From: Shewanella putrefaciens
GTDB taxonomy: Bacteria > Pseudomonadota > Gammaproteobacteria > Enterobacterales > Shewanellaceae
Direction of reading: 5' to 3'
Length of the DNA stretch: 64,000 nt
Assembly: GCF_016406305.1 (NCBI RefSeq)
Contig: NZ_CP066369.1
Span: forward strand, 3,490,501 to 3,554,500
Below are positions 45,907 to 57,307 of the stretch, one piece after another (positions within the stretch are counted from its first letter, which is position 1; each line of letters begins with the position of its first letter). The position numbers were made by a program, and so were the translations under genes. The notes below the pieces were generated by a model, which was not told where the DNA came from, made no database searches, and worked only from the letters and a program-made list of their open reading frames with translations.

Positions 45907-46689
45907 CTAAATATCGTAGTGCAGGCCACACTCACGTTTTAGGCCATTAAAGCGGGTTTCTTCCTCAGTCATGCCTAATTCGAGTGGTTTACTCGAATGG
46001 GTATCACCAACAGAAACATAGCCTTGCTCCCAAAGTGGATGGTACGGCAGGTTAAATTGAGTCAGATAGAGGTGCACATCTTTATTCGACCATTCGATAA
46101 TCGGCAGTAACTTAAAGCGCGTACCATGAATCGCCAGTATCGGCAGCGCCTCACGGGTGCTGGCTTGGCTGCGCCTCAGCCCCGCAAACCAAGTACCGAC
46201 CTCAAGCTCAGCCAAGGCGCGTTGCATAGGCTCAACTTTGTTTAAACGGTTGTATTGCTCTAGTCCGTCTAACCCTTGCTCCCACAATTTGCCAAAGCGC
46301 GCCTCCTGCCATGCCTGTGTCATCACTGCTTGATACACTTTTAAATTCAGCGATAAACGCTCGGTCAGCTCATCGATAAACTGATAGGTCTCAGGGAACA
46401 AATAACCCGTATCCGTGAGGATCACCGGAATATTCGCCTGAGCCTGACTCACCATATGCAGCATCACTGCGGCTTGGATCCCAAAGCTTGAGGATAGCGC
46501 ATGATTACCGGGCAAATAGGTTAAGCCCCATAACACCCGCTCCTGCGCGCTCAATCCGGCTAAGAACTGATTGATGCGCTCAAGCGCTAGCGCTTGCTCT
46601 GCCTTAGGCGCATTCAATAGCGCCTTAAGTTCGGCAGCGCTGATCACAGTCGGCACGGCATCAGTGGTTTTTTGCTCAAGATCAGCCAT
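45907..46689 (-). CDS. cysH: Phosphoadenylylsulfate (PAPS) reductase
   Basis: A 260-aa enzyme reducing PAPS to sulfite with thioredoxin or glutaredoxin. The C-terminal ECGLHYDI carries the catalytic Cys; [14 protein letters not shown] is the PP-loop region. There are no paired iron-sulfur cysteines, so it uses PAPS rather than APS, in agreement with cysC being present. The ATG at 46689 is chosen for AAGGA 6 bases upstream and overlaps the end of cysI by 8 bases; a longer frame to 46707 is less likely. Last gene of cysJIH. Confidence 0.96.
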   Translation of the reverse strand: MADLEQKTTDAVPTVISAAELKALLNAPKAEQALALERINQFLAGLSAQERVLWGLTYLPGNHALSSSFGIQAAVMLHMVSQAQANIPVILTDTGYLFPETYQFIDELTERLSLNLKVYQAVMTQAWQEARFGKLWEQGLDGLEQYNRLNKVEPMQRALAELEVGTWFAGLRRSQASTREALPILAIHGTRFKLLPIIEWSNKDVHLYLTQFNLPYHPLWEQGYVSVGDTHSSKPLELGMTEEETRFNGLKRECGLHYDI

Positions 46690-48379
46690 GAAAATCCTTA
46701 GCGGCATCGATCACCGCCTTCACTACGCCCACGCGGACGGTGAAGTTACCAAAGGTTTCGCCAGCATCACGCTCTACGGCGTAGCGGCCAAACAGGGCAT
46801 CCAATTCAGCGAGAATTTCCGCCTCTTGGATATTTTCTCTGTGCATCTTATTCAGGCGTGTCCCTTCAAAACTTGCGCCTAAGTACAAGTTATAGCGACC
46901 CGGCGCCTTACCCACAAGACCAATTTCAGCGGCAAAGGGACGGGCACAACCGTTAGGGCAACCCGTCATCCGCACCACAATCGCTTGCTCGCTGATACCG
47001 TGTTTTGCCTGCAGCGCATCGATATGATCGATAAACTCAGGGAAATAACGTTCGGCTTCCGCCATCGCTAATGGACAGGTCGGCAACGCCACACAGGCAA
47101 TCGAGTGACCGCGGGTTTGCGTCAACACTTGGCCCAGCAGACCATGTTTACGGGCTAAACCTTCAATGGTGGCTTTATCTTCTGCCGCGACGCCTGCGAT
47201 GATCATGTTTTGATTCGAGGTCATGCGGAAATCACCCTTGTGGATCTTAGCGATTTCACGCAGCCCCGTTTGCAGGGGTTGGCCTGGTAAATCTTTAATA
47301 CGACCGCTTTCGATAAATAAGGTTAAATGCCACTTACCGTCAACACCTTCGACCCAACCATAACGGTCGCCGCGATCGCCGATCACAACCTCACGCTTAG
47401 GTTCAAACTTCATCCCTGCACGCAGTTCGACTTCAGCTTTAAACTTCTCATAACCATGGTCGACGATCGTGTATTTAAGGCGCGAGCGCTTACGGTTAGA
47501 GCGATTACCCCAGTCGCGTTGCACTGTCATCACAGCTTCGGCAAACTTCATCACATCTTCGGTTTTGATAAAACCAAAGTCGTCCGCCAGACGTGGAAAG
47601 GTTTCCACTTCGCCATGGGTCGAGCCCATGCCGCCGCCCGCAGTTAAGTTAAAGCCAACCAGCTCGCCATTTTCGGCCACGGCGATAAAACCTAAATCGT
47701 TGGTGTAAACGTCAACATCGTTATCGGGAGGCACCGCAACCGCCATCTTAAACTTACGTGGCAAATAGGTTTTGCCATACACAGGTTCAACGGTTTCATC
47801 TTCGGTGGTGAGTAACTTTTCTTCATCTAACCAAATTTCGGCATAGGCGCGAGTGTGAGGTAATAAATGATCTGACAGTTGTTTTGCCACCGCATAGGCT
47901 TGCTCGTGCAGTTTCGACTCCACCGGATTGGGGTTACACATGACGTTACGGTTAACATCACCACAGGCAGCAATCGAATCCAGCGCTTCACGATCTAAGT
48001 CTTGAATAATGGTCTTCAAGTTACGCTTAGGAATACCGTGGTATTGGAAGGTTTGACGGGTCGTCAAACGTATGCTGTTTGAGCTGGTTAAGGTCGAGGC
48101 AATTTTGTCCACACCTAACCATTGCTTAGGCGTACAAATACCACCAGGTACGCGGGCACGCAACATAAAGCTATATAAAGGCTCGAGTTTTTGCTCTTTA
48201 CGTTCATTACGTAAGTCGCGGTCATCCTGCTGATAGAAGCCGTGGAATTTGATCAACTGTTGATCGCCATCGCTAAAACTGCCGGTCACCGAAGAATCCA
48301 AACCTTCTTTAATGGTGCCACGCAGGTAATCGCTGTCGGTCTTTAGGTATTCGTTTAATGCTAACTTTTGCTCACTCAT
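46682..48379 (-). CDS. cysI: Sulfite reductase hemoprotein, beta subunit
   Basis: A 565-aa subunit with siroheme and a [4Fe-4S] cluster that reduces sulfite to sulfide with six electrons. Cluster ligands are intact: Cys429 and Cys435 (CVALPTC), Cys474 and Cys478 (CPNGC). Length is close to E. coli CysI (570). It lies 96 bases downstream of cysJ and overlaps cysH by 8 bases. Confidence 0.97.
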   Translation of the reverse strand: MSEQKLALNEYLKTDSDYLRGTIKEGLDSSVTGSFSDGDQQLIKFHGFYQQDDRDLRNERKEQKLEPLYSFMLRARVPGGICTPKQWLGVDKIASTLTSSNSIRLTTRQTFQYHGIPKRNLKTIIQDLDREALDSIAACGDVNRNVMCNPNPVESKLHEQAYAVAKQLSDHLLPHTRAYAEIWLDEEKLLTTEDETVEPVYGKTYLPRKFKMAVAVPPDNDVDVYTNDLGFIAVAENGELVGFNLTAGGGMGSTHGEVETFPRLADDFGFIKTEDVMKFAEAVMTVQRDWGNRSNRKRSRLKYTIVDHGYEKFKAEVELRAGMKFEPKREVVIGDRGDRYGWVEGVDGKWHLTLFIESGRIKDLPGQPLQTGLREIAKIHKGDFRMTSNQNMIIAGVAAEDKATIEGLARKHGLLGQVLTQTRGHSIACVALPTCPLAMAEAERYFPEFIDHIDALQAKHGISEQAIVVRMTGCPNGCARPFAAEIGLVGKAPGRYNLYLGASFEGTRLNKMHRENIQEAEILAELDALFGRYAVERDAGETFGNFTVRVGVVKAVIDAAKDFHG

Positions 48380-48475
48380 GGCAACGGCCTCTTAAATTCA
48401 TTTTGCGACTGCACGGGCTATGGTGTGCAGCTTTGGCTATTCTTATGCGTTTCTTATGTGCGTATCCGATTGAAA

Positions 48476-50272
48476 TTAATACACGTCTTTTTGGTAACGC
48501 TTATCGCTGCGCAGGGTTTCAAAGTAGGCTTCTGCCGCTTCGCTATTTAAACCACCAACTTCAACCGCCACCTCAATCAAGGCTTGGTGAACATCCTTTG
48601 CCATCCGCTCGGCATCGCCGCAAATGTACAGATGCGCGCCATTTTGCAACCATTGCCATAGGGCCTGACCTTGCTCTTTAATGCGGTGCTGCACATAAAT
48701 CTTATGGGCTTGGTCGCGGGAGAACGCCACGTCGATACGGCTGAGATCGCCATTTTTCAAATACTGTTGCCACTCGGTTTGATACAGGAAATCCTGCTCA
48801 AAGTGTGGATTGCCGAAGAATAACCAGCTATCGCCTTGAATACCTTGGGCCACGCGTTCCTGCATAAAGGCACGGAACGGCGCAACACCAGTACCAGGGC
48901 CAATCATGATCACCGGTGTTTCTGGGTTTTCGGGTAAACGGAAATGCTTGTTCGGCTCAACATAAACCTTAACCTGCGTACCTTCCTGCGCAGAGGCTAA
49001 GAAGTGTGACGCACCGCCAAAACGGGCCGCGCCGTGACGCTCATCTTCCACTAAGGCCACAGTTAAGTGGACTTCTGTCTCGACTTCGTTTTGGCTTGAG
49101 GCGATAGAGTAGAGTCTTGGGGTTAACGGCCGCAGTAACTCAAGCAGTTTTGCCGCAGTCAAAGCCGCAGAGCTTGCTACTGGATATAAGGCAACTAAGT
49201 CCGCCAATTGATGCTTAAGGATAAACTGACGCACTTGTTCTTTATCTTCGCTCAATGCCAACAGGTCAGCGTTGCCGCTGAGTTCAGCCCAGGCTTTGAC
49301 TAATCCAGGGTACAACTGAGTCAATTCTTTCTTATCGACCAAGGCTTGCTTAAGGGTCAAGGACTCTGTCCCAACAACCACTTGCTCATCACCTGAGAGT
49401 GACAGGGCAGTTAAAATCTCTTCAACTAAGGCTTCATCATTGCTAAACCACACACCGAGGGCATCACCCGCTTGATAACTTAACCCTGAGTCACCTAAGT
49501 CAATTTCAACATGGTGCACATCTCGATCTGATCCGCGGCCGGTAATTTTCTGGCTCACTAACACTTCGGCGCTATAGGGGTTTTGTTTAGTAAACTCACT
49601 TTCGCCCAGTGCTTTGGCCGTACCTATAGATACAACAGTCGCAGAAGATGTCTGAATTAAGGGTTTAACGGCCTCTAAAACATCGGCGTGCCACTGGCCA
49701 GCGGCAACTTCATAGTCCACATCGCACTCGACCAGGGGCAATAATGATTTGGCCCCCAGTGCCGCTAGGCGGGCATCGAAATCTTTACCGGTTTGGCAGA
49801 AGAACTCATAACTAGAATCCCCCAATGCCAGCACTGAGTAATGTAGATTGTCTAACTTAGGGGCACGTTTCGATGCTAAAAACTTATGTAATTCAATCGC
49901 ATCATCCGGCGCTTCACCTTCACCATGGGTGCTGACCACCAGCAAGAGCAAGGTTTCTTGCTTCAATTGGCGGACATTGTATTCGCCCATAGAGGCCAGA
50001 TTGACCGCATAACCTTGAGCCTGCGCCTTATCGGCGAGCGCCTTGGCAATGCCACGGCCATTACCCGTTTGGCTGCCATAGAGAATCGTCACAGTCTGCG
50101 CGGCTTGAGCGTCAGCCACTGGCGCGAGTTGGCCCGCATTAGCCGTTGCAGCAAGATAGCCACTCACCCAAGCCAGCTGTACTGCACTTAACTCAGCAGT
50201 GAGTTGTTTTAGCTTATCGACTTGTCCTTGAGACAATGGCGAAGCCAGCGATGAAAGTTCTTTTAACAGCAT
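48476..50272 (-). CDS. cysJ: Sulfite reductase flavoprotein, alpha subunit
   Basis: A 598-aa NADPH-dependent diflavin subunit that feeds electrons to CysI. Flavodoxin-like FMN domain with ILYGSQTGNGRGIA near 63-76, FAD-binding RLYSIASS, and NADPH motif IGPGTGVAPFRAFMQER; the C-terminus ends in RYQKDVY as in E. coli (599 aa). First gene of the cysJIH operon, divergent from pntA. Confidence 0.97.
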   Translation of the reverse strand: MLLKELSSLASPLSQGQVDKLKQLTAELSAVQLAWVSGYLAATANAGQLAPVADAQAAQTVTILYGSQTGNGRGIAKALADKAQAQGYAVNLASMGEYNVRQLKQETLLLLVVSTHGEGEAPDDAIELHKFLASKRAPKLDNLHYSVLALGDSSYEFFCQTGKDFDARLAALGAKSLLPLVECDVDYEVAAGQWHADVLEAVKPLIQTSSATVVSIGTAKALGESEFTKQNPYSAEVLVSQKITGRGSDRDVHHVEIDLGDSGLSYQAGDALGVWFSNDEALVEEILTALSLSGDEQVVVGTESLTLKQALVDKKELTQLYPGLVKAWAELSGNADLLALSEDKEQVRQFILKHQLADLVALYPVASSAALTAAKLLELLRPLTPRLYSIASSQNEVETEVHLTVALVEDERHGAARFGGASHFLASAQEGTQVKVYVEPNKHFRLPENPETPVIMIGPGTGVAPFRAFMQERVAQGIQGDSWLFFGNPHFEQDFLYQTEWQQYLKNGDLSRIDVAFSRDQAHKIYVQHRIKEQGQALWQWLQNGAHLYICGDAERMAKDVHQALIEVAVEVGGLNSEAAEAYFETLRSDKRYQKDVY

Positions 50273-50692
50273 GAGATGGCCCTATGACAGTGTAATGTCC
50301 ACAAGCTTATCGCGGTTTAAGAAAAGCAAAAAAGAATAAAATTTGATTTTTAATTCCATTTTGGAATATACAAAGTGCAAAATTTAGGCTACAAAAGTGT
50401 GCACTGGTTAAAAGTTTTTGATCCGACCAGTATAGAAACGACCAGCTTGAGCAATATGCGCTTGTGTCAAACCAAAGTATTGCCACAATGGTGAAGAGCC
50501 TGCTGTACAGTGACCTTTTGTTGCTCGCAGAGAAGTTTGTTTTTAAAGCACAAATTTCATGCCTAGATTTAATGCGCTAACTTACCGCGATTGAATAGAC
50601 GAGTTAATTCTTACTGCGACCTAGCCCTACCTAGGTTTAGCTCAGGGGAAGCGCTCAGGCGGAACGATTATACAAACCACCAGGGAGTAATC
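50273..50692. promoter_or_regulatory. Divergent promoter region cysJ/pntA with ATTCC-N5-GGAAT palindrome
   Basis: 420 bases. Eighty-one bases before cysJ lies ATTCCATTTTGGAAT (50353-50367), a palindrome with the T-N11-A spacing LysR proteins prefer; CysB is the obvious candidate. ATTCCAT also occurs in the cobA promoter region (about 39440). The pntA frame is open upstream to 50591, but the real start is at 50693. Confidence 0.5.
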
Positions 50693-52219
50693 ATGCAAAT
50701 TGGAATACCGAGAGAGAGTCTCGCCGGTGAGACTCGGGTCGCCGCGACCCCAGCCACCGTCGAGCAGCTTAGAAAACTCGGCTTTGAAGTTGTTATTGAG
50801 GCCAATGCAGGTCTACTGTCAAGCTTCGATGATGCAGCCTTTGAGGCGGCGGGCGCGAAGGTGACAACTGACGTTTGGCAAGCGGAGCTGATTTTTAAGG
50901 TCAACGCCCCAAGCGATGCAGAAATTGACCAGATTAAAGAGGGCACTACCTTAGTCAGCTTTATTTGGCCCGCACAAAACCCTGAGTTGGTTGAGAAACT
51001 ATCTCAACGCAAGATCAACGTGATGGCGATGGACATGGTGCCGCGCATCTCCCGCGCCCAGTCACTCGATGCCCTCTCCTCTATGGCAAACATTGGTGGA
51101 TATCGCGCCGTTGTCGAAGCTGCGCATCAATTTGGTCGTTTCTTTACTGGCCAAATTACCGCTGCCGGTAAAGTCCCGCCCGCGAAAGTGCTAGTGATCG
51201 GTGCCGGTGTTGCCGGTCTTGCCGCCATTGGTACTGCAGGTTCACTTGGCGCCATAGTGCGCGCCTTCGATACCCGCTTAGAAGTGGCCGAGCAAATTGA
51301 GTCTATGGGCGGCCAGTTCCTAAAACTGGACTTCACCAACGAAGATGGCAGCTCATCGGACGGTTACGCTAAAACCATGTCGGATGAATTTATCGCCGCT
51401 GAAATGGCGCTATTTGCCGAGCAAGCCAAGGAAGTTGATATAATCATCACCACGGCGCTGATCCCAGGCCGTCCCGCACCTAAGCTCATCACCAAAGAAA
51501 TGGTCGATAGCATGAAGAGCGGCTCTGTGATCGTCGACTTAGCCGCAGCAACGGGCGGTAACTGTGAATACACCCAATCGGGCGAGCTATTTGTCACCCC
51601 GAACGGCGTCAAAGTGATTGGTTATACTGACCTTCCTGGCCGCTTGCCCGCGCAATCGTCACAGCTTTATGGCACTAACTTAGTCAACCTGATGAAGTTA
51701 ATGTGTAAAGAAAAGGACGGTACAGCCAGCATCAACTTCGATGATGTGGTCATGCGCAATATGACTGTGATCAAAGAAGGCGAAGTGACCTTCCCGCCAC
51801 CACCGATTTCGGTTTCTGCGGCGCCGGCAAAACCTGCCGCGAAAATCGCACCTAAAGACACAACCCCGAAGGCACCATCTAAGCTCAAATACGTGCTCGC
51901 CGCCTTAGGCGTCACCGGATTTGCCGCCGTGGCATCGGTTGCACCGCCAGAGTTTCTGTCCCATTTCACGGTATTCTTATTGTCCTGCGTCGTCGGCTAT
52001 TACGTGGTGTGGAACGTATCCCACTCACTGCATACGCCTTTAATGTCAGTGACTAACGCGATTTCGGGCATTATCGTGGTCGGCGCGCTACTGCAAATCG
52101 GTCAAGGTTCAACTTTGGTCACTGTACTGGCGTTTATCGCCGTGCTGATCGCCAGTATTAACATCTTCGGTGGCTTTACCGTCACTCAGCGCATGCTGAA
52201 GATGTTCCGTAAGGATTAA
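50693..52219 (+). CDS. pntA: NAD(P) transhydrogenase subunit alpha
   Basis: A 508-aa subunit of the proton-translocating transhydrogenase that makes NADPH from NADH using the proton gradient. The NAD(H)-binding domain I has [18 protein letters not shown]; four hydrophobic segments lie after a Pro/Ala-rich linker (about 365-400). The ATG at 50693 has AGGGAG upstream and gives E. coli-like length (510). Translationally close to pntB (11-base gap). It supplies NADPH that CysJ, encoded divergently, consumes. Confidence 0.97.
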   Translation: MQIGIPRESLAGETRVAATPATVEQLRKLGFEVVIEANAGLLSSFDDAAFEAAGAKVTTDVWQAELIFKVNAPSDAEIDQIKEGTTLVSFIWPAQNPELVEKLSQRKINVMAMDMVPRISRAQSLDALSSMANIGGYRAVVEAAHQFGRFFTGQITAAGKVPPAKVLVIGAGVAGLAAIGTAGSLGAIVRAFDTRLEVAEQIESMGGQFLKLDFTNEDGSSSDGYAKTMSDEFIAAEMALFAEQAKEVDIIITTALIPGRPAPKLITKEMVDSMKSGSVIVDLAAATGGNCEYTQSGELFVTPNGVKVIGYTDLPGRLPAQSSQLYGTNLVNLMKLMCKEKDGTASINFDDVVMRNMTVIKEGEVTFPPPPISVSAAPAKPAAKIAPKDTTPKAPSKLKYVLAALGVTGFAAVASVAPPEFLSHFTVFLLSCVVGYYVVWNVSHSLHTPLMSVTNAISGIIVVGALLQIGQGSTLVTVLAFIAVLIASINIFGGFTVTQRMLKMFRKD

Positions 52220-52230
52220 GGGGGTTTAAC

Positions 52231-53715
52231 GTGTCTCAAGGACTGGTAACAGCAGCTTATATCGTTGCCGCCATTCTCTTCATCTTCAGTCTCGCGGGAC
52301 TGTCGAAGCAAGAGACGGCAAAACACGGCAATATTTTCGGTATCACAGGTATGGCGATAGCCCTACTGGCAACGATTTTTAATCCGGACACTAGCGGTGT
52401 CGCTTGGATTTTAGTCGCCATGGTGATCGGGGGTGCCATAGGTGTCCGTTTAGCATTAAAAGTTGAAATGACTGAAATGCCCGAACTGGTCGCGGTGCTT
52501 CACAGTTTTGTGGGCTTGGCCGCGGTATTGGTGGGTTTCAACAGCTTTATCGACTTACATCCAGAGCAAGTGTCGCAAGTGGTGGTGGCCGTTGGTGGGG
52601 ATATTAATTCGACCCTAGCCGCAGTGCAGGATGCCTTAAGCGAAGCGGCTAAGGCCGCAGACAAAGCCCATCTCACTGGCGCTATGCTTAACATTCACTT
52701 GGTCGAAGTCTTCCTCGGGATTTTCATCGGTGCGGTGACCTTTACGGGTTCTATCGTGGCCTTTGGTAAGTTACGCGGGCTGATTTCATCTAAACCTTTG
52801 ATGTTGCCACATCGCCACAAGCTAAACCTAGTCGCAGTGCTAGTGTCTTTCGCCCTGCTGGTATACTTCGTACAAACGGGTGGCACTATGCCGGCACTGC
52901 TGTTGATGACCTTAATTGCCTTCGCCTTTGGCTGGCATTTAGTGGCATCCATTGGCGGCGCGGATATGCCAGTGGTCGTGTCTATGCTGAACTCCTACTC
53001 GGGTTGGGCAGCAGCAGCGGCGGGCTTTATGCTGTCGAACGACCTGTTAATTGTGGTCGGCGCATTAGTGGGTTCATCGGGTGCGATTCTGTCTTACATC
53101 ATGTGTAAGGCGATGAATCGCTCGTTTATTTCAGTTATCGCGGGCGGCTTTGGTACAGATGGAGTGGCCTCTAGCGGCGATGAAGAAATGGGCGAATACC
53201 GTGAGACCAACGCTGAAGATGTGGCGGATATGCTGAAAAACGCGACGTCTGTCATCATCACCCCAGGCTACGGTATGGCGGTGGCGCAGGCACAATATCC
53301 TGTTGCGGAAATCACTCAAAAGCTGCGTGATCGCGGCGTGAAAGTGCGTTTTGGTATCCACCCTGTGGCGGGCCGTTTACCCGGCCATATGAACGTACTG
53401 CTGGCGGAAGCGAAAGTCCCCTACGATATCGTGCTGGAAATGGACGAAATCAACGAAGACTTTAATGACACAGACGTAGTGCTGGTCATTGGCGCCAACG
53501 ATACGGTTAACCCTGCGGCGATGGAAGATCCGGGTAGCCCGATCGCGGGCATGCCAGTGCTCGAAGTGTGGAAAGCGCAAAACGTCATCGGCTTTAAGCG
53601 CTCGATGAACACAGGTTATGCCGGCGTGCAAAACCCGCTGTTCTTCAAGGAAAATACCCAAATGCTGTTTGGGGATGCTAAGGCCAGTGTCGAAGCGATT
53701 TTAAAAGCGCTGTAA
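52231..53715 (+). CDS. pntB: NAD(P) transhydrogenase subunit beta
   Basis: The 494-aa membrane and NADP(H)-binding subunit. The domain III motif [16 protein letters not shown] and the C-terminal [15 protein letters not shown] are conserved. It starts with GTG after AAGGGGG. It is about 32 residues longer than E. coli PntB (462); the extra residues form an Ala-rich stretch at about 108-150 ([14 protein letters not shown]) between two membrane helices. Confidence 0.96.
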   Translation: MSQGLVTAAYIVAAILFIFSLAGLSKQETAKHGNIFGITGMAIALLATIFNPDTSGVAWILVAMVIGGAIGVRLALKVEMTEMPELVAVLHSFVGLAAVLVGFNSFIDLHPEQVSQVVVAVGGDINSTLAAVQDALSEAAKAADKAHLTGAMLNIHLVEVFLGIFIGAVTFTGSIVAFGKLRGLISSKPLMLPHRHKLNLVAVLVSFALLVYFVQTGGTMPALLLMTLIAFAFGWHLVASIGGADMPVVVSMLNSYSGWAAAAAGFMLSNDLLIVVGALVGSSGAILSYIMCKAMNRSFISVIAGGFGTDGVASSGDEEMGEYRETNAEDVADMLKNATSVIITPGYGMAVAQAQYPVAEITQKLRDRGVKVRFGIHPVAGRLPGHMNVLLAEAKVPYDIVLEMDEINEDFNDTDVVLVIGANDTVNPAAMEDPGSPIAGMPVLEVWKAQNVIGFKRSMNTGYAGVQNPLFFKENTQMLFGDAKASVEAILKAL

Positions 53716-53749
53716 TGCGTTTGTTAGCTTAATTGCTACATCAAATCAC

Positions 53750-53777
53750 AAAGGGAGCCAATGGCTCCCTTTGTTTT
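53750..53777 (+). terminator. Terminator after pntB
   Basis: AAAGGGAGCCA and TGGCTCCCTTT are perfectly paired, followed by GTTTT. Confidence 0.9.
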
Positions 53778-53884
53778 GAGCAGCTTTATTGCGCTATGTT
53801 TTCACATATTTTTAAGCCGGTTCAGCTAGTCTCTGTGCAATTTATCGCTTCAGGTAAAACTGAATCAATCAAAAGGATACTTTG

Positions 53885-54274
53885 ATGCTGCTTGGATTAT
53901 TTATTCTGTCGGCAATATTAATCAAAACGTCGCTATTAGGGCTGGGTTGGATATCAATTGGCATCGGTCTTGGCGGTTATCTTTTTTGCCGCTTTTACCA
54001 CATTAATCTTGCGGATCTACTGCTCAAAAAGTTTAAACAACTTTTTATCACTGGAGCGACATTACATCTGCTGCTGTATCTCGGCCTTATCGTTAAACTC
54101 TTTCTTATCGATAGCCTAGAGGATATTCCTGCCTTTTTAATCAGCCATTTGGTATACCATCACGCACTCAGTGCACTCATTGCTGCTGCTCTCACCTTTA
54201 TGGCTATCGGCGTATACCTGACCCAGCAAAAGCTAAAGCAGGCAGATATCACTTCCCCTTCGCTCCTTAATTAA
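53885..54274 (+). CDS. Small membrane protein, unknown function
   Basis: A 129-aa protein with about four hydrophobic segments: 1-18, 20-40, 55-75 and 93-112, separated by short basic or His-containing loops (CRFYHINLADLLLKKFKQ; HLVYHHALS). The ATG at 53885 has AAGGA 8 bases upstream. It is convergent with a TetR gene. I recognise no family; a role in transport or sensing would be guesswork. Confidence 0.7.
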   Translation: MLLGLFILSAILIKTSLLGLGWISIGIGLGGYLFCRFYHINLADLLLKKFKQLFITGATLHLLLYLGLIVKLFLIDSLEDIPAFLISHLVYHHALSALIAAALTFMAIGVYLTQQKLKQADITSPSLLN

Positions 54275-54284
54275 TGCCCTAAAA

Positions 54285-54316
54285 AGCAAAAAGGAGCCTT
54301 AAGGCTCCTTTTTGCT
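54285..54316. terminator. Bidirectional terminator, small membrane protein and tetR gene
   Basis: AGCAAAAAGGAGCC and GGCTCCTTTTTGCT are perfectly complementary around TTAA. Confidence 0.94.
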
Positions 54317-54328
54317 ATCAATCTGCTG

Positions 54329-54808
54329 TTAAGCGGCTTTAGCCACATCAAAATTTGATAACAACATCACCGCCGTGCGGCCTAATAAGTGATTGACCGT
54401 ACGATCGCCCACTAGACCTAACTCAGCAATCGCTTGCTGACGTGCAGTGCTCACCGCTCTGAAGAGCGTAATATCATTATTTGCACCACCGCAAAGACTA
54501 AAAAACAGTCTCAATACTGCACGGTAATGTTCTTCTTGCATCGCCTGCATCCACGAGGTTTCTAATGCCTCTTGGCTCGAAAAATCGAGTGCTGCAACAA
54601 ATAGATTGCCAATACGGCTATCTAAACGAACCAGAAAATCGCTCTTGCGTGGAAAATGATGACTAATACCTGTACGGCTAATACCCGTTGCTTCAGACAG
54701 CGTGGTATAAGACATAGTCTCAAAGCCAATAGTCAAAATTTGTCTTAACGCTTCATCCATAATCTGATTTATGGTTTGCTCAGTTTGTATCCGCGAGCGC
54801 TTAGCCAT
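54329..54808 (-). CDS. TetR family transcriptional regulator
   Basis: A 159-aa regulator, short for the family. N-terminal helix-turn-helix LSEATGISRTGISHHFPRKS at about 37-56 is clear; the ligand domain (about 65-159) is small and ends in DVAKAA. The ATG at 54808 has GGGAG 8 bases upstream; the frame extends to 54853 without a ribosome site. The nearest genes give no strong hint of target; self-regulation is usual. Confidence 0.88.
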   Translation of the reverse strand: MAKRSRIQTEQTINQIMDEALRQILTIGFETMSYTTLSEATGISRTGISHHFPRKSDFLVRLDSRIGNLFVAALDFSSQEALETSWMQAMQEEHYRAVLRLFFSLCGGANNDITLFRAVSTARQQAIAELGLVGDRTVNHLLGRTAVMLLSNFDVAKAA

Positions 54809-54962
54809 AGTAAAGTCTCCCATTCTTCTTTTTCTGGGAAAAGAGCTTACCAAAGCATCTCAGGGATTACTGCTGTTGAAGCCTGCCAAACAAGTGTATT
54901 TCGCTTTTGTTCAGCTAAGGTTCAGTTTTAAACAGGGAACTTTGCTTGTTTTATTTACATAC

Positions 54963-55790
54963 CTATAACATTGCATTTTGCAGCAGCCAGTCACGGGCTT
55001 TTTCTCGTCCCATTAACAAATCAAAGGTGGGCTTTAAATAATATCCAAGTTCTGTTTTTCGCCAAAAGAGATATTCAGGAAGGGGTTGTAAGACACTCTG
55101 CCCAAAGGTGCGCTGCATTAAACTCGAGTATTCACCCAGGGTGCGAGGATCTATTTGTGTTACCATTGGGTAAAAATTAGCCACAAAGTCGCGATATTGG
55201 CTGTAATGCGCGACTTGCAACACTTGATAGTTATTTAACACTTGTATCATCATCGGCGCGCTCCAGTGAGACATGTATTGCGCATTTGTTAACGCTGCAA
55301 GATTTCGCCTATGGTATTGCTGCCATGCTAGATGATAACTGCCCTTTTCCCTCGCTATACGCCAAATCAAGTAGATATCGGCTAACCATTCATGTTGGTA
55401 AGTGGTTAAGTTCTCAGGCAATAAACTGCCCTGTAGGGCAAGATTCTCAAGATGCCCCAGCTCGTGCCAGAGGGTCAGTTGGAACTGTTCTTGCAAATCT
55501 AATTGATAGGTCACCCGATCAATATTGGCGAATTGAACCTCTGGTGTTTCTCGCTCATTAATCAGTATTAAACCGGATAAATGACTATCTGCTACCGGCA
55601 TAACCATAGCGCTGCGCAGGCCCAACTCATGTTTAAATTGTGCAGGAGTGCTAGGCAATTGGAGCCGTACTGATGCGGGGAGTGTTTCGAGGCATTCCTT
55701 TAATTCGGCTAAAGGACAGATTAAAGCCTGCTTATCGGCGATAGGCACCCAAGACAGGCTAGTCATCAAGGTCAGTGCAATAAGGCTCAC
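54963..55790 (-). CDS. HELGH-containing putative zinc metallopeptidase-like protein
   Basis: A 275-aa protein with a possible signal segment ([14 protein letters not shown]). HELGH at 109-113 fits a zincin site, and Glu134 in HEWLADIY, 21 residues after His113, could be the third ligand. The rest is helical and Trp/Tyr-rich. It starts with GTG overlapping the hldE stop in a GTGA junction, so it is translated from the hldE message. No named family is recognised; peptidase activity is an inference from the motif alone. Confidence 0.65.
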   Translation of the reverse strand: MSLIALTLMTSLSWVPIADKQALICPLAELKECLETLPASVRLQLPSTPAQFKHELGLRSAMVMPVADSHLSGLILINERETPEVQFANIDRVTYQLDLQEQFQLTLWHELGHLENLALQGSLLPENLTTYQHEWLADIYLIWRIAREKGSYHLAWQQYHRRNLAALTNAQYMSHWSAPMMIQVLNNYQVLQVAHYSQYRDFVANFYPMVTQIDPRTLGEYSSLMQRTFGQSVLQPLPEYLFWRKTELGYYLKPTFDLLMGREKARDWLLQNAML

Positions 55791-57217
55791 TGATTCGCCA
55801 TGATATTTTGAATAATCGCCGTCGTTGAAATACCGTCTTCAAAGCCCAGCACTTGTACTTGACCGCCTGCGGCCATCACTTCTGCGCCGCCAGCAATATC
55901 CTCAATCCTATAATCGCCACCTTTAACCAAGAGATCCGGCAGCAATCTGGCAATGATCCGCTGTGGGGTATCTTCACTGAAAGGCACCACCCAATCGACC
56001 GAGGCTAAGCCAGCGAGCACGGCCATACGGCGATCAACCTGATTGACAGGACGCCCCTCGCCTTTAAGGCGTTTAACCGAGGCATCATCGTTTACTGCCA
56101 CAATCAAGCGGTCCCCCAAAGCTTTAGCCTGTTTAAGGTAACTCACGTGGCCCGCATGCAAAATATCAAAGCAACCATTGGTCATTACCACACGCTCACC
56201 GCGCAGTTTGGCCTGCTCTAGGGCATAGGCGAGTTGATCTTCACTCACCACACCAAAACCCGATTCTCCATGGTGTAATGCTAAGGCTTCGATAAGCTCA
56301 ATGCGGCTCACAGTTGAAGTGCCGAGTTTACCAACGACCACGCCAGCGGCGGTGTTGGCAATTGCACAAGCTTGCGGTAAATCGGCGCCCGCGGCTAAGG
56401 AGGTCGCTAATGCGGAAATCACAGTATCGCCGGCACCTGTCACGTCATAGACTTCACGGGCAACGGTGGGGATATGCAATTCAGGCGCATTGGCAGTGAC
56501 TAAGGTCATGCCCTTTTCAGAACGGGTGACTAAGATGGCATCAAAATGATGTTGCTTGAGTAAGCCGCGGGCTTTTTCCAGCAGATCCGCTTCAGAGGTC
56601 ACTGTGCCCACAACCGCCTCAAACTCGCTCATATTCGGGGTAATTAATGACGCGCCATGGTAACGGCCAAAGTCACTGCCCTTAGGATCGACTAGCACCA
56701 TCACACCTTTAGCACGCGCTAAAGCAATAAAGTCCCGCGGCTGGTCGATAGCGCCCTTGGCATAGTCGGACAACACCACCACATCGACGGAGTCGAGTAA
56801 GGCTTCGGATTGCTTAAGGAGTCGAACACTGTCGGCTTTATCGAAGGCTTCTTCAAAGTCGAGTCGAATAAGCTGCTGATTACGCGATAACACCCGCAAC
56901 TTAGTGATGGTCGGTTTATCGGCAATGGTTAACCATTGGGGTTCAACCCCTAAGGCTTGCACGCCGAGTGTTAAGGCATTAGCGGTATCGTCTTCACCGA
57001 CCAGCCCAGCAAGCTGGACTTGCCCGCCTAAGGTCGCAATATTGAGCGCCACGTTGGCTGCGCCGCCGGGTCTGTCTTCGACTTGATTAATCTTCACCAC
57101 AGGCACTGGCGCTTCGGGGGAAATGCGTCCCGTCGGGCCAACCCAATAGCGGTCTAACATCACATCGCCGACGACTAACACTTTGGCTTTTTCAAATGCT
57201 GGCAGAGAAACCTTCAT
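55787..57217 (-). CDS. hldE: Bifunctional heptose 7-phosphate kinase / heptose 1-phosphate adenylyltransferase
   Basis: A 476-aa two-domain enzyme of ADP-heptose synthesis for lipopolysaccharide inner core, matching E. coli HldE in length (477). N-terminal ribokinase-like half with [11 protein letters not shown] and the catalytic TGAGDTV; C-terminal cytidylyltransferase half with [16 protein letters not shown] (HxGH). The ATG at 57217 is preferred for AAGAG upstream and length. It is divergent from an LpxL-type acyltransferase gene, both serving LPS. Confidence 0.96.
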   Translation of the reverse strand: MKVSLPAFEKAKVLVVGDVMLDRYWVGPTGRISPEAPVPVVKINQVEDRPGGAANVALNIATLGGQVQLAGLVGEDDTANALTLGVQALGVEPQWLTIADKPTITKLRVLSRNQQLIRLDFEEAFDKADSVRLLKQSEALLDSVDVVVLSDYAKGAIDQPRDFIALARAKGVMVLVDPKGSDFGRYHGASLITPNMSEFEAVVGTVTSEADLLEKARGLLKQHHFDAILVTRSEKGMTLVTANAPELHIPTVAREVYDVTGAGDTVISALATSLAAGADLPQACAIANTAAGVVVGKLGTSTVSRIELIEALALHHGESGFGVVSEDQLAYALEQAKLRGERVVMTNGCFDILHAGHVSYLKQAKALGDRLIVAVNDDASVKRLKGEGRPVNQVDRRMAVLAGLASVDWVVPFSEDTPQRIIARLLPDLLVKGGDYRIEDIAGGAEVMAAGGQVQVLGFEDGISTTAIIQNIMANQ

Positions 57218-57307
57218 AGTGCTCTTATCTTTTGCAGAAATTAAACCGTGATTGTACCTAATTTTCAGCAAAAATTGAGTTAGAATAAGCAGTAATTTTC
57301 AAAAGTA

